NCBI GenBank assembly: GCA_029204225.1
Contig: MU831559.1
Location: forward strand, 62,001-126,000
DNA length: 64,000 nt
Direction of reading: 5' to 3'
Source: Diphasiastrum complanatum
Lineage: Eukaryota; Streptophyta; Lycopodiopsida; Lycopodiales; Lycopodiaceae
In this document: positions 1-13,499 of the stretch, piece after piece
How the letters are laid out: each line of letters begins with the position of its first letter
Position numbering within the stretch: the stretch's first letter is position 1
Made by a program: the position numbers and the translations under genes
Notes under the pieces: generated by a model
What the model was told of the DNA's origin: nothing
Databases searched by the model: none
What the model saw: the letters and a program-made list of their open reading frames with translations, nothing else

Positions 1-3000
1 GAGTTGGCATGTGACCTACGGCTTATCTGAACGTTTGGATCATCGGCGCGGATCTTGGCTAGGCATTTACCAGTTAAAATGTTGCTGATATTTATGGATC
101 CAACTGCGGAAAAAAACTGAACTGTCACAAAATATTTGTGGCATGGAGAAAGAGACACTATAAACAAAAGAACTACGGTCAATGTCTTCTGTTGCATACC
201 AGTCTCCTCTTCTGTGCAGTCGTGAGGATGTGCCTTGCAATATGAAATGATGAGATCCTGCTCACTTGTAATGTAGATATTGTTTGTGTTACAATCTGGA
301 TACCAAAGCAAATGATCTTCAAATGACGTCACCAACTCTCCTCGAAAGTTCCACACAGCTACAGTTCGGTTACGAAAGGTAAGAAACAACTGATTTTCGT
401 ATAAAAAAATGAATGCAGATGGCGTCATAAACTCCGTCCGGCTCACTTCTGTTAATTGTGAATTTCTGACCTGCAGCCATCCGTACATAGAGCTTATCGA
501 AGATCACATTATTTAATAAGAGCACAAAACGAATCATGATATTCTTCTCAATCAAAGTAAAGATGAATAATATTTTTGACATACTTACATCAAGGATTTG
601 CAGGTTCTCATTTTCTTGCTTTACAAGCAACTTTTCGTTGAACTGTTCAATGAAGTCAACCTTTTTATTGCGGTGAAGCAGGTGATTAAAGGCTTTCAGT
701 ACTGACCCATCTTCAATAGATAGAATCTTCAAAGGTACATGACTTGCTGCTCTATCAAATATCAGCAGCATGATACCAGGACTGCCAATGATAGTAAAAC
801 GAACATATTATCATGTATAATACTGAACACTGAAACACAATGAGCTAGAAAAGTGCAAGCTCATCAATTTAGCACCATTTCCACCATAACAACCTACATA
901 CAATTGCATTAGAAACAAAGATACATCAAGCCCTAAACCACCCAAAGAGGCAGCTTGAATCTATCTTACACTAATCTCTGCCATACAGACTAACTTAGCA
1001 ACGTGTGGAAGGTACCACGAGTATTAGTTGCATAGATAATTCCTACACCAGTTAATTCTCAAAAAAGCAATTACACCCTTGTTTCTGTTCTCCCAAGTTG
1101 CACAAACAAGGATGTAACAAGTTGCCCAACCCAAGAAGATTGATAAGCAAACATCCAAGATTCAGGAAAAGGGTTATATGTGTCCAATGGTTAATTTCAG
1201 CTGATTATCCGCCTTCGCAATAGACAATGTTTTCCAGTAGCAGGTCTAGGATTCAACCACAGTCCAAAATCATATTCAGAAGAATGTTTATCTTGAATGA
1301 ATGATAGATGCAAGTAAACATTTTCTGAAAGCCTCCAATTGAAAGGACAAACCCTCTAAGGTAATGATTGACATAGGATAACATATACACAAAAAGCATC
1401 TCTAGCAAATTTTGATAGTAGCAAAGTCTTACTGTACCTGATCTTTATCTCTTGGACATGTTCATCAGAAATTGAGTAGAGCATGGTGTAATTCTTCAGA
1501 TCAAACACCTTGTATATGCTACAAGCAACCAGTAATTAGTCAAGATCAGTACCAGACACTAGTGAATTGGGATGGTCTTCTTAAGAAAACCACAATAGAA
1601 AAAACCCTCTAACTGCAACAATTCCAAAAAAATTCACAGCATTCCAAAACTGGCATGGGATGGCTCCTAAAAGAAACAAGAAAGCATCTAGCCTTACTGA
1701 ACTACATACTGGCACATTGCCGATCATGGCACAAACGTGGGTCCAAATAAGTTTCATGATGCATACGCTAAGATTGTAACAGTTGAGTAAGTGAAAATGC
1801 CAATCTCTACTACTTTTTGAACAGCAGAGAACACACTAAATTGTCTTGAAACTTGGAAATTCATACCGGTCCTGCGCAGAGTAAGTGAGAACTTTGCCAT
1901 TAACGTCGTCAAATTCAACAAATCCAGGCCAGCGCAATGATTCTGACTCAAATAACGGAAAACCTGCATCTGGCTGTCCCCGTCTGATGTACCTGCATAG
2001 ACACCAGTTTCTAGGGTCAAAGCCTATATATATATAGTAAGTTAGTAACCATCGCTAAGATGCCACAAAAAATTGCAGGTGATTTATATATTTTGAATAT
2101 TGAAGTATACAAATACCATAGGGCACAAATCAAAGAGAGCAAGTCAAAATGACCACTAGCATATCCTAAACTTCCCTACAATTCTCATCTTATAACTAAT
2201 TTCTGACTGAACTTGCTGGAAAATGCTCTGGAATTGATTTTTCCGTGTATTATCCGTGATATAGACCTATATCCTCATACGCACATAAAAACTATGTGTA
2301 TTCTACAATAGGTTCACTTGTGTATAAAAAATGGTTGCACAACATTCCAAAACGCACTTTGAAATGCAAATGGAACTCAGCTTTTCGAACAATTCCGAAA
2401 ATTCCTGGCATAATGTTCCGATATGTGAAGACATCATCATGGACTTGCTATATGCATGAAAGCTAGCATGTGTGGGGTTCTGGCCACGGGGCATCTATTG
2501 AAGTTGCATTGGGACTTCAACTAGTCTCAATTACAGAAACACCCTTGCAATACGACTACCTACGGACAAGCGTTCCATTTTTTTATGAAGTCGATGTTGA
2601 TACACCTGATTCAGATACAGTGAAGCATGGATCTGTCTGTTGATAGCAAGAAGCACAATAGTATGAATTGGGGCAATGCACTATCCAAACAAGGCTCTGA
2701 TTCTTTTAGAAACGCTCAGGACAGAGATGAGCTGAACACCTATAAAAGAGCCTCTAACACTTTGCTCAACCCTAAAACAACAAGCTTAAACTTATGTGGT
2801 CTAGACTCTAAAGCAAAAGAAAGTGCATTCCGTTAGCCACCTCAGCAAGTTTGAACTTCTTGCTCAGCAGAAGCCGGTCTGGTTGACTGCCAGTGCTACT
2901 ACCAGGCCCGACTGCCTCCATGAAAAAGATCTGACTCATCTGATGCCTCTATTGTGTTAAGACACCAACAAGCTATACAACATAGTGGAATATCAGAAGC

Positions 3001-3704
3001 GGTGATCAATGCCCAGCAAAAGACGATCCAGCAGTTGCTTTCACATATGCAGCGACTTGAATCTTCCATAGCAGATGTTAAGAAAGAGGTCACAGAGGCT
3101 AAAGAAAGAATACCAACACCAAATGAAACTATCCATGAAAGTGAAGAACACCATATGGAGGCTTCATAGGCAGACATCCTTAGACATCCAGGTAAATTGA
3201 GTGCCCCAGTCTCTTTCATCTCCGCCACATTCACTGAGAGCCGGTTGCAAGAGCAAAAGACCCTCAATGTCCGTGGAAGAGGCATCCCTGATTCTCAAGG
3301 ACTCTTGGAGAAGCCAAAAAATTTCTGGAGGATAACCTCCAGCATCATAGCGATGATCTGGATAGAGCTTGGATTACCAAGAAAGACACTGACACTCTTG
3401 TCTTACGGTTTACTTCGTTGCAGTCTAGGCAAGAGGTGCTACGCGGGTCAGCAGACAATGAACTATAGAGATGGTAACATTCATTTTGTTGACATCAAGC
3501 ATAGAGCTAATATTTAGAGTATAGTTTAACCTGAGTTAGAGCAGAGTTTAGATATATGAAGAGTTGTCCAATAGAACATGTAAAAGGTCTCAGTACCATA
3601 TAATCTTGGACCATATATCTCTCCCTCTTCTTAGTTGTCATTTTGTTATGTTCTAGTAGTTTAGACAATGCAGTAATTTTGTTTCGACGGCATTGATCCG
3701 TCTA

Positions 3705-3748
<44 letters not shown>

Positions 3749-6360
3749 CGCGGCTCTTGCTACTCCAATCCAAGGCACTTCCATCACTTTGCCAAACAAA
3801 CCAAGTAATAAGTAATGTCTTTTGATGATTTTGTATGCTACTAAAGCATATGTGGCACAACAAAATCTAGCAAATGTCACTTCAGGAATACAAAACGGAT
3901 TTAATAAAATTTTGTCAATAGGAACATTTTCACATGTCTTGAAAATTAACCATCTACCTGGAAAACAAATATGCAGGCTTATTTTGAAGAAAATATAAGG
4001 TTGGCCTCCTTAAGTAAATTGTTGCAAATGTGCCAAGTAAGGACAGTCAACATAGTTGATAGTTGTTGTTTCATGGCTATTATGCTATGCACAAAAAAGG
4101 AAAAAGAACTAATTAAATATCTTTATTTTTTAAGATCATTCACCACGTAAATTATAGCCGAACGAATTTAAAGACCAATTGAATAATCTTCAGTTCTTGA
4201 CTATTATTGAGGCAAACTGGATTGAACAAACAAATATTGAATGGATTAATATGACTAGCAAAGTGGCCTATAGCATTGAAGTATAAAAACATAAAATTAT
4301 GAGAAAGCTCAACTTAACAATCAAAAAAGATTAAAAAGGAAATCGTTGCACGTACTCTATCGGTGTCGTTCTGCATTTCAAGGAACTGAAATTGTCTGAT
4401 GCATAAACGGAAACTGTGATGAGGGAATCATTGTTCTTGTTGTAGAAAAGACTGCGAATCACCTCATCTGAACTGATATTCAGAAAACAGATCTTCTTGT
4501 TTGTCTCTGTGATTTAAAGTCTATAATCAGCCCCTTTATATTGCCTGGACTAAGATTGTACAGAAATAGAGAAAAAAACATCATGGCATGAAAACAATAC
4601 AAAATATAAAATATTGTCATGGCTAATCCCTTACCACGACTAAATGCAGCACATACACCTGAATGTGCCAAAGCGAAAACTGTATCACGAGCAGCAACAA
4701 TTTCCACAATTTTAGACCTTTTCTTCAGAAATGGCAGCTTCAAAAATCTGTGCGCCTTTGGATCGTGGGTATCAAACTCTTCCTTAAAAGCATAGTAGCA
4801 AGATGCTTGTCAGAATAGAAAACAAATCTGTTGTTAACATGAAACTTGAAATTATTAGTGATTATCTGCTGCTAAATGGAAACAAATCTTCTTAAGATGA
4901 ACCAAGAGAAAAGGAAGACAATTACACCATCTCTGCAGTAATGTATTCCGCCCAGGCTTTGCAGTGGAAGTTTAGAGTCTTAGACCTATAAATTTGTCCT
5001 TACTCCCAGATACTATGATGTTGAACTATGAAATACGTGACTGTCATTCAAAGTGGCTAAGGGAAAACGGATTACCAGTGAGTGGGGAAAAGATTTCAGA
5101 GATTTTCCAATCCAGCAGATCGAAGCAGTCTCTATGAATAGGAAGAACAAAAACAAGAAAAAAATAAAAATTTTGTGAACGAAACTTATAGTGAAAAAAA
5201 ATCAAAATAAATAAAAAACTGCCCGTAATATGCCAATTCCTTCTATTCCACTAGCATAGAGTATCCCAAACATGGTCCCTACAGGTAGCCGTCGTTGTTA
5301 AAGACTTCCTTTCCTCTACTTGAAGTGGGGAGTTCAACTCATATCAGCCTCGCAAACGAGAGCACACAAGGGAAAAAAATTATCCCAAGCATGAAAAATG
5401 CCCAACTGTAAACCACTTTAGAAACTGCTCTTGGCCGATGAAACGGCCAGCACAAAATAATCCTCTTAATTTACTTGCCCCAGGTTCAAAAATTCCCATC
5501 GCGTCGACAGTCCTTGGAGATCGTAACTATACTATCAGAGACAAACATGATCCACGCAACCACGAAGTTGATCTACTTGCGCCAAACTTCAAAAACATAC
5601 ATGTTCTACTGATATCACGGTGCCACAAACATGCAGTGATTTCATCTTGAGTATAACAGACTCAGCCAAGTTTAAAAATTATTCCTCGTGGTAAGATAAG
5701 AAAACATAACAATACATAGAATTACATAATATAACATAACGGTTACAATTCGTAAGCATAACATACACTGATTTCAACTTGAAAACTGACTCACAGCCAA
5801 GTCTAAGAATTACGCTTAATAGTATGTGACCTTCAGTTACATGCCATAAGCAGAATAATATTATAGATTATAGAGCTTTTGTTGGAAGCCATAGGCTACA
5901 AATTGTAGTCCAGCAAAAAATTGCAAAAGGAACGTGATAACGTGGTCATATCCTTAAATTATAGAGTTTAAAATACAGTTATTATTTTAAAGCCATGCGA
6001 GAAACATAGTAGAAGGAAAAGAACGAGATTGTACAAACGTAAACATGAGAACAATAAGGCAAAGACATAAAGATAGGGTTATTTTACAGCCATTTGAGGT
6101 ACTGATAAATGCTTTTCATTTGAAGAAAGCACATTTTTGCACCCGTAACTGGATTCATAAGATACCTGCAACTGGAAGTTCTGAAACTTCTCCTGCGAGC
6201 TGCTGCGATTAAAGGCCCAGTTGCCGGCCCGACTGATCTCCCGCTTCAACAGCTTTCTCACACAGTTCTTGGACTCGTCCGAAGGGCGTGGCCGCTTTCC
6301 AGCCACGATACGTCGCCCTGATGTAGGCCGGGGGCTGATCTGCAGCTTTTTGCTATCCAT
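1..6360 (-). CDS. Conserved plant beta-propeller-like protein, function unknown (5' eight exons, partial)
   Basis: Eight exons splice with GT-AG borders and matching phase: 6166-6360, 4635-4782, 4356-4506, 1867-1992, 1438-1518, 589-781, 200-470 and 1-103 (continues off the left edge). They give about 422 codons without a stop. The start is ATG at 6360 (MDSKKLQISPRP). Recognisable blocks in order: basic N-terminus (1-65), LPFLKKRSKIVEIVAARD in exon 2, SLFYNKNNDSLITVSVYASD in exon 3, GQPDAGF and WPGFVEFDDVNGKVLTY in exon 4, YKVFDLKNYTMLYSISD in exon 5, VPLKILSIEDGSVLKAFNH and KVDFIEQFNEKLLVKQENE in exon 6, and FRNRTVAVWNFRGELVTSFED in exon 7. I recognise this as a single family strongly conserved across land plants, with repeated beta-strand and W-D-like blocks typical of a WD40-like propeller. 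I cannot attach an experimentally known function or symbol. Introns are 1383, 128, 2363, 348, 656, 118 and 96 bp; intron 3 carries a LINE ORF1 relic. The exon calls are firm; the fold assignment is an inference. Confidence 0.88.
2900..3520 (+). pseudogene. Decayed LINE ORF1 fragment inside intron 3
   Basis: Frame-shifted plus-strand peptides here match ORF1 of the LINE at 38.5-42.9 kb. A coiled-coil stretch (QKTIQQLLSHMQRLESSIAD) is followed by SAPVSFISATFTE, NVRGRGIPDSQ, DDLDRAWITKKDTDTLVL, FTSLQSRQEVLR and YRDGNIHFVD. The full copy has, in the same order, SAPISSVISATISE, IRVRGIPDTQ, TDGLDTAWRTTRDAATLI, FTSLESRRDALR and YRDGRVRFLD. At least two frameshifts separate the blocks. It lies antisense to the host gene. 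The weaker stretch 2627-2836 may be an upstream part of the same insertion. Confidence 0.7.
3707..3746. repeat. (TC)n microsatellite, about 40 bp, in intron 3
   Basis: An uninterrupted TC dinucleotide run in intron 3 of the minus-strand gene. Read on the sense strand of that gene it is a GA tract. It is the smallest of several CT/GA runs in the window. Confidence 0.95.
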
Positions 6361-6830
6361 TGCGCCAGTTCTGCCCCTTCCGCGGTCTGCAAAAGCCTAC
6401 GCACCATACCCCGAGCGACCATACCCTAGGCGGCCATAGCTCGATGAAATTTTCACCATTTTGGCCAAAAAAGACATCGCTCGAAACGGCCGATAACGGG
6501 AAAGAAGACGGAAGGGCGATCAGCAGCTGTTCGGCGAAATCCAGTGCAGAATCAGGTGCGAGAGATCGACGAGGGTTTGATCCGCCATGGAAGCGCGATC
6601 CAAAGCAAAGCGAGAGAGAGGAGGAGAAATATTCGGGAGAGAAAGGAGACGAGGAGCAGATGCAACGAGAAAGACGAGGAGGGGGAGCCACGTGGCGGTG
6701 AGCCTTGAATTTTACCGGAGAGAGCCGGTGGGCTCAATTCAAATGGCACCGTGCGGGCAACGGTCTGGCGAGACCCCCCGGGTGACCACCTTTGTGAACA
6801 AATTTGTAGATTTTGATTATTTGGAATAAA
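6361..6830 (-). promoter_or_regulatory. 5' UTR and promoter region of the beta-propeller gene
   Basis: The sequence upstream of the ATG at 6360 is GC-richer than the flanks and purine-rich on the plus strand at 6588-6690. It contains an upstream ATG at 6691 (minus strand) opening a 112-codon frame. That frame ends at 6353, just past the main ATG and out of frame with it. If transcription starts above 6691, this overlapping upstream ORF would lower translation of the main protein. No clear TATA box or transcription start can be placed, so this is a location call only. Confidence 0.35.
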
Positions 6831-6899
6831 TAGAGGGTAAAGTCCATAGAGCCTCAACTTATCGGTGTGAGCGCCACAATTTCCCAAAGCTCAAAGTGC

Positions 6900-9170
6900 C
6901 CGAAATGCCCTAGCCCATGTTCTTTTCCCATCGTAGACCACTGAGTGTTTTATGTATAGATGTTCTTTTGAGTTGTCTACGTAATTGTGATTGTTACATC
7001 ATGCCTGAGCCAGCTTCAGTTGCAACACAATGCCCCAAAAATTGAACTTAAAAAATTCATACGAGGTGTTTACGAGGGTCAGAGTGGAATAGGTACATGA
7101 ATAGGTAGCTCGTGCTCCTTCTAAATGCATGTTTTTCCCAATCTCATTAGGCAATTGGCACTTGATGTCAGAATGTCAACCAGATGGCATCCACCCAATC
7201 TCATCACAAGGCTTGTAAAAGTCATTGCAAGTATTTTGTTTTCATGTTTTTCAGCAGTTTGTAGTCATGAACTTCTTTTTAGTCTACCTTTTAGTAAAGC
7301 ATGTTCAACATTTTATTGCCAATCAATTGATGTATGATGAAAGACACGGTTTGTTAATTAGAATCTCGACACTAGCCAAGCATACTAAAATGTTTTATGG
7401 GTATTTGCACTAGTGGCCCTTGTAGGTTACACTACATTGGTACGTCATGCTAGTGACTTCAATTATTTGGGGAAGTTAAATCTTTTGATTTTAGGCATTT
7501 GCCTTTGGAATTTTTCATAATGTGGACATGTTTTTCAGCTGTTCACTTATGTCATGCTTTATTCTAACTTATAATCAGACTTGAAAGAGTAAAAAGATAG
7601 TAGTACTATGTGACACCATTAATTGCTCTAGACCAAGATCTATGTAGTTGTGACCTTAAGGAGTCTTTTGCGCATGGCCAATAGGCAAGATCAAGATTAC
7701 TATATATGGTATGTCACAAGAGAGCTTGATGCATACCATATGCCCAAATCCATATTCAAGCAGTAATTGCAAGAATCAGTCTAAAATAGAAAATAACAAT
7801 AACAATTGTGTTGATGACACAAATAGCCATTGCATAAGTAATGAAATCAATAGAAATGAAGTAAAACATCACGAAAATTCCATAACATGTTCCAAGTTCA
7901 CATCCACAAAGAGGAATGGAGGTTTCTCCAAAGCTCTCATTAAGCAAAGGAGCCAAAAAATCCTTTCAATGATAAAACTAGATACAGTGGCAAGCCACAA
8001 GGGCCCTGCCTTAGCCAAGTGATAGAGTGCATTCAAAGACTAATGACAAACATTGAACACTCCACATAATATAGGCAAAGCTAGCAAAGGGATCTTGCAA
8101 AAAGGCTGTGAATGGGCAGTTATAGCAATTGAACAATTGCAATGGCAAGCCACCACAAATGATTGGATATTGGCTAGAGAAAGCAATGATAATCATGACA
8201 CAAGATCAGCACATAAATTGTGATTGGCCTTTTCTTAGCCTCATAGTTTGAAAGAGATATGAACTGTAATGCAAGGTTGAATACCTTCAACAATAATTGC
8301 CCAAAAGAGATCTTTTTGGCTTGTTTTCTGCTGGTGATGTATGTGGTATTTATGTATTCGGTAAATTCAATAGGAAATGTGAACTTTAAATTTTTTTATT
8401 GATAAACAAGCTAGATTACAAAGGTGATGGTAAGAATTCGAGGTTATTATTTCATCATGATCGAAACTTTGGAGATCGAGCATGTTACATTGTATTAGGA
8501 AGAATAGTCATGATCAAAATAAATTGAACCACTACATAACACATTTTCTTGCAGTTGCCTACAAATCATCATGGCTATCAAAAATGGGAGGCTAGTTTTG
8601 AGAATGCTACTAAGTCAAGTAGCAAAGCATTTGAGAAAAACAACAATTGGAAACAAACAAAAGAATATACTAGCTTTTTGCCCCAAAAAAATAAGCACAT
8701 TAGCATAAAATACCCATAGGTAACACACACATAGCACAAGTTACAATAATCCTCCAAGCAACCAAAGAAACCAAGAGATGGAGCTTGTGGAAAAGAAACC
8801 AATATGCATTCTAGCAACACAACTAGCAACAAAGCTCTCTTGTGTGTTGGTAAAGTAGCCCCACAAACTGTTTTCCACCATAGCTATCCAAGTTAGGAAT
8901 ATGACAAACGGCCTCACGAAAATGCAAAAATAGGGCATGTGGCAAATTGACCTGTCAAACTTTTTGTGAGTACAAAGGACCTTGTAAGGCAGGGCCAAGT
9001 AGACTATCTATAGACAAATACAAATGAAATTTAACATTCTTATAATTTACTAACTTTTAGTTAATCTTTTATTAGCATATAAAGGCCTAAGAAGAGGTAT
9101 GTCTCATTTATTAAGGTAATGGAAGTTTTTGAGTCCTATGAAGCATTTCAATGACTTACACAAAATTGTG
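6900..9170. other. Intergenic, no gene recognised
   Basis: AT-rich sequence with only short open frames in all six frames (for example 7711-8022 plus and 8578-8998 minus). These lack recognisable motifs or a plausible exon structure. I found no RNA gene and no clear terminal repeats. It is probably old repeat-derived or unique intergenic DNA. Confidence 0.5.
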
Positions 9171-9179
9171 CAAATTTCA

Positions 9180-9960
9180 ATTCCAACCCCCGCCCTGATT
9201 TTTGACGTGATTTGCGACGAATAATCGTGAATTCAAATTTTTTTTTCCCAGCATGCGCGTTGCTAAACACGTTCCAATGAGGTCATCGGAGTTCGAAACA
9301 TTTTGACGTCCACACAAAATTGACCTGCCGGACGAACTTGTCAGGAGCCGATGGGCCTTATCCATGTGGATGTTAGAATGTGACGTCCACGTTAACGTCA
9401 TAATGTGACATCCACACTGGACGTTGGAATTCGACATCTAGTTCGATGTGGTAGTTGGCACGCTATGACGTGATTTTGCCGACATGTCCATCGAATTGCG
9501 ATGTATCCAAAAGATGTCGGATTCTGACGTCTAATCAGCGAATCCTGAATCAGATTAAAACTAAATAAAAAATGCGTAAAAAACAGCATGCCTTTTTTAT
9601 CGCAAGATGTTTTTGGAGTGAATGGAGCGAATGTCCTTGGAGCGAATGTTCTTGGAGCAACGTTCTTGGAGTGAATGTTCATTACACTTGACATTTGGAT
9701 CAAAAAGCAAGCATCAGGTACTTTGTATTGCTACATTAATACATTGCAAGATTGCTTCATTGCACATTGTAATTGCGCGCTACTTCATTGCACATTATGG
9801 TACATTGTGCGAAATTGCATTTTGATTCGTACGACATTGCATTTTCGATTCCGACATTATTGCACATTTAGAAATCCAACATTGCATGTCTAATTTCATG
9901 TGAAATTACACATTTCGGATTCCAACATTGCACATTTTGAAATCCGACATTGCACTTATT
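9180..9960. repeat. Short interspersed motifs, possible CACTA subterminal region
   Basis: Two motif families are packed here. TGACGTCCAC and variants occur at about 9303, 9381 and 9406. ATTGCACATT recurs at about 9758, 9787, 9859 and 9926. Plant CACTA elements carry arrays of short subterminal repeats bound by their own proteins, and CACTA transposase relics follow at 10.2-13.5 kb. Calling this the left end of such an element is therefore reasonable, but I could not identify a CACTA terminus or a target duplication. Confidence 0.35.
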
Positions 9961-10248
9961 GGTGCAACATTGTGCATACAAAAATGCAATGTGCATTCAA
10001 TATGTAAACTATATTATACATCATTGAAATTATAAAATGCATTTCACACAAAAAAGCACAATAGCAACAATACAAAGCAATAATATATCAGTAATGTCGA
10101 TCAATGTATTACAAAATTGTTGCTTTCATAGTCTCTCTAACTTGATATACTTATAAATGAGCTATAACATAAAATGTAATGCAAATCTAATCTACTCGTC
10201 GTCATCTTAATGTCCACTCAGCATGAACACAAGCAAACAAGACAATAA

Positions 10249-11170
10249 TTAATGCTTAATTTTGGGGTGAATACATTTTTTATATAATATGCGATGAATA
10301 TGAAGTTCGTATATTTCAAAATAACTTACCCGTGGAGGATGACCCTCACTCTTCAGTTTATCGACTAATGCACATGTAGGATTCCCTAAATGAAAAGTCA
10401 TACTCCTCGTGGGGAGCCGTCCATAATCTACCATCTATCCATACAATTTAGGTTTAAATTAGTTTAGGGTTGAAGCTCTTCTTGAAAATCAAGATGCATC
10501 TTAGAGTTTAGATTGACTTACCATGCTTGCTTGCAAGCCTCTCTTCCCACTCGATCCCAGCTTAGGATTGTCTATTCCTTGCATCCTAGCGGCATCTTTT
10601 TGAAGCCTGCACTTCTCGGGTGTCTTAAATTCGGCTTGTTCTAAGTTACAATTGTGTCTTGAACACCAATGGGGTTTGGATGCCCTGTCTCTATAAGATC
10701 GTCGTATTGAATCACGACGATGTCTTATCCATAGGCTCATATGCTTATTTATTTCTTTCGTGTCAAATTTCACATCGTGGAAATTTTTCACGAAGAATAT
10801 TAATAATCTGCAATTTAAATTCAGCGGATTATTCAGCCCATTTTAAAAATAAATTATCGCGAAGACAATGTTGGCACAAAGACTACATTCTATCCAAAAC
10901 AATCCTCCCCTTACGATTTGCTATAATATTCCCTTGATGATTAATGGCATAGAATAGATTAGTGGATGACTCTTCAGAATGGGGGGTGAGGGAGCCATGT
11001 GTGAGGGTTTAAAACCCTTGCCTTGACTAAGCATCAAATTTTGTAATTGTGTTCTTTGCTTGGGAGTTAGTGATGCATTAAAATTTGAAACATAATCTCC
11101 ACTACTCCCACATGATAATGCTTTTGCGACATTCATAACATACAATAAATTACAACTCACCCTAATCAAT
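10249..11170 (-). pseudogene. Probable second CACTA ORF (plant En/Spm-associated), degraded
   Basis: Minus-strand peptides include RRSYRDRASKPHWCSRH, KTPEKCRLQKDAARMQGID and MVDYGRLPTRSMTFHLGNPT, separated by stops and frameshifts. The charged, helix-rich character and the position just downstream of the Tnp2 relic on the same strand suggest the second protein gene of a CACTA element. I do not have a specific family match, so the assignment rests mostly on context. Confidence 0.35.
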
Positions 11171-11219
11171 GAATGTAAAACCTTAATCCAAAATGTAATT
11201 ATCGAATGCTATCAATTAG

Positions 11220-12185
11220 AAAACATTACATTGACTCTTCGCCCTCCAAAAACTCGTCTATCCAATATTTGAAAAGGGTGATCAAGCGGCAAGTATTTTT
11301 GATGATTTTCATAGACCAATTTTTTTAATATATTTGTGCTATGATGACCCTCCAAATGTGGCCCACAAACATAACATGTGTTATAGCCCAATCTAGTTAA
11401 ACCTGCATAGTTTATAAAATAAATGTGAGATAAGCTTAGTCGAATGTACTCAAACTAAGATATCATATGATATAGTATCTACTTGAGCATTCACAAAAAC
11501 CGATTCAAAATACTTGAACATTCACTTAATTTGGGGTAGTCATGCATTGTCCACATTAAAGTTCCATGAACAATAAAGTTCCTTTGGTGTTTAGGTCTCG
11601 AAATGTCATAAGCATGCATACCATTCCAAAGAATGCACAATTTCTCAACCAAAAATGCAAGATACACATCCATGTTCTTGGCGTTGTACTTTTTTGAGAT
11701 CAATAAAGCTAATAACAAGTGTCCAGTTTTTATACTTGACCATGGAGGAATATTATAATTAGTGAGCATAACGGGCCATGTGGACCAAGTTGACGCTTGC
11801 ATGTTAAAAGGATTTACGCCATGGATTTAGGCCAAATATTAGATTATGAAGTTCATTTTTGAACTTGGGCCATTGGTCTTCAATATGCTTCCATGCATGC
11901 AAGTCACTTGGTACTCACATTACTTCATTCGTGGATCAATTTTTGAGACAAAAGTTGCAATCGTGAGATAATTGGAAAATGTCGTAACACTTTTTGTGGC
12001 ACTTTGTCTCCTTATACATCATCTCTAGAATGTGAAGCGTTACATGTTGGACATTGAAGCTTTTCTGAATGCTCGTCTATAAAAAAAAACATGGTCTTCT
12101 TAACATGCATATATTGTGTCATAATCCATATGAAGCACGTTCATCATCTTTCGTGCTTCTTTTCACGTTTTAGGTATCACATTTG
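11220..12185 (-). pseudogene. CACTA (En/Spm) Tnp2-type transposase, N-terminal and central part, degraded
   Basis: Reading the minus strand from 12185 to 11220 gives, across several frames, MMNVLHMDYDTIYAC, QCPTCNASHSRDDV, KVPQKVLRHFPIISRLQ, WKHIEDQWPKFKNELHN, ASTWSTWPVMLTNYNIPPW and GYNTCYVCGPHLEGHHS, then KYLPLDHPFQILDRRVF. This is the order of conserved blocks in plant Tnp2 transposases: N-terminal zinc-binding CxxC, the FP-I-RLQ block, the SxWPVxLTNYNxPPW block, then a CxxC-H knuckle and LPLDHPFR. Stops and frameshifts break it repeatedly, so it is inactive. The C-terminal part of a Tnp2 lies nearby on the opposite strand. Confidence 0.82.
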
Positions 12186-12689
12186 CTTTTGAAAGTATAT
12201 GTGCAATAACCTTAAAAAATGACAATGTATTGGATGTTAACTTTATCAATGTACAAACATGTATATCATTTACTTTGTTGTCTTGAGTAGTGTCTTCATC
12301 ACTAGACTTATCTAAATGTATTTCATCTCCTTGTGGTAAACTGCATATATGCACAAGTACAAACACAAATAACATAAAATTAGTCAACCTAGAAAAATAT
12401 TGATTCTTATGTTTTGCTTTTCAGATAGTACAATTCTTATATGTAGATTCTTATATGATTCTTTTGCATTTTGATGTAGATTATAACGTATGTTTCTCTT
12501 TTTTTTTGTTATCAAATGTATGAAACCCTAACTTGAATATGCAAAGTTTTGTAATTGATTTTTTTTTCTATTTCATTTCAATATCCTAAGCCTTAGACAT
12601 AATTTGTTAACAACAACACCACCCTCGCGCATGGAAATAGTGGGAATGGCATGATGAATGGCTTAAACATCATGATGTCAATTCCTCAT

Positions 12690-13499
12690 GGGACAAAACG
12701 TATTGACGGTATGAAATGTATTGTCTGTCGTTATGGAACCACATCATCGACAAAAAAGACAACTCAAGGGCTCGTAAAGATGTACAAGCGGCCCACGTGA
12801 AAAGACCATATTGGATTCAATACACCAAAAGTGGAGATGAAATTTTATCTAACATGCCATGGATTCTTACAAAAGAGCAACTCTTGCATGTTAAATACGT
12901 CATAAGACAAGTGAGAATTTTAACAGGCTATGCACATTCTTTATGCAAATCATTCACCTAAGATGGAAGATTAAGCAAATTAAAATTGCACGATTGGCAT
13001 AAGACGTTGCAATTCCTCTTTCTATTCGAGGTTGTTTCAATGATGACAACTAAAATACGCTTTACAAATTGTCATCGATGAATATATTTGTATATCCTTC
13101 TTTAACACTTGTACAAAGATGTGCTATTTCAATTTTTGTAGTGCACATGCTAATCCGACGTGTTGTGATCTCAATTTTGCAGATGGATTTCTTCAAAAGA
13201 AACAAAAGAGAATAAATTGGATTCCATGAAAATCCAAATGATCAAAATGGTATGTTTGTTGGAAAGAGATTTTCCAACTTCCCTTTTGAATATACAAGAG
13301 TTCATCTTCTAGTGCATTTGCTCGAAGAAGTATCAATTGTGGGACTTGTGCACACAACATGGATGTTTTAGCTTGAGAGGTTTACAAAAGTTTTGAAGGG
13401 ATTTGTGAGACAAAAGACAAGGCCAAAAGGTAGCATTGTAGAAGGTTGGTTGTACAAGAATCTTTGTTTTATATCATTGAAGTAATCTCGCAATTGCAT

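Noticed and set aside
5070-5135. Possible extra exon of the propeller gene (DCFDLLDWKISEIF on the minus strand)
   Set aside because: The reading is attractive, but inclusion breaks the phase between exon 1 (phase 0) and exon 2, which join perfectly without it.
7711-8022. 103-aa Asn-rich plus-strand frame
   Set aside because: Composition matches the AT-rich background; no domain, no homologous copy in the window.
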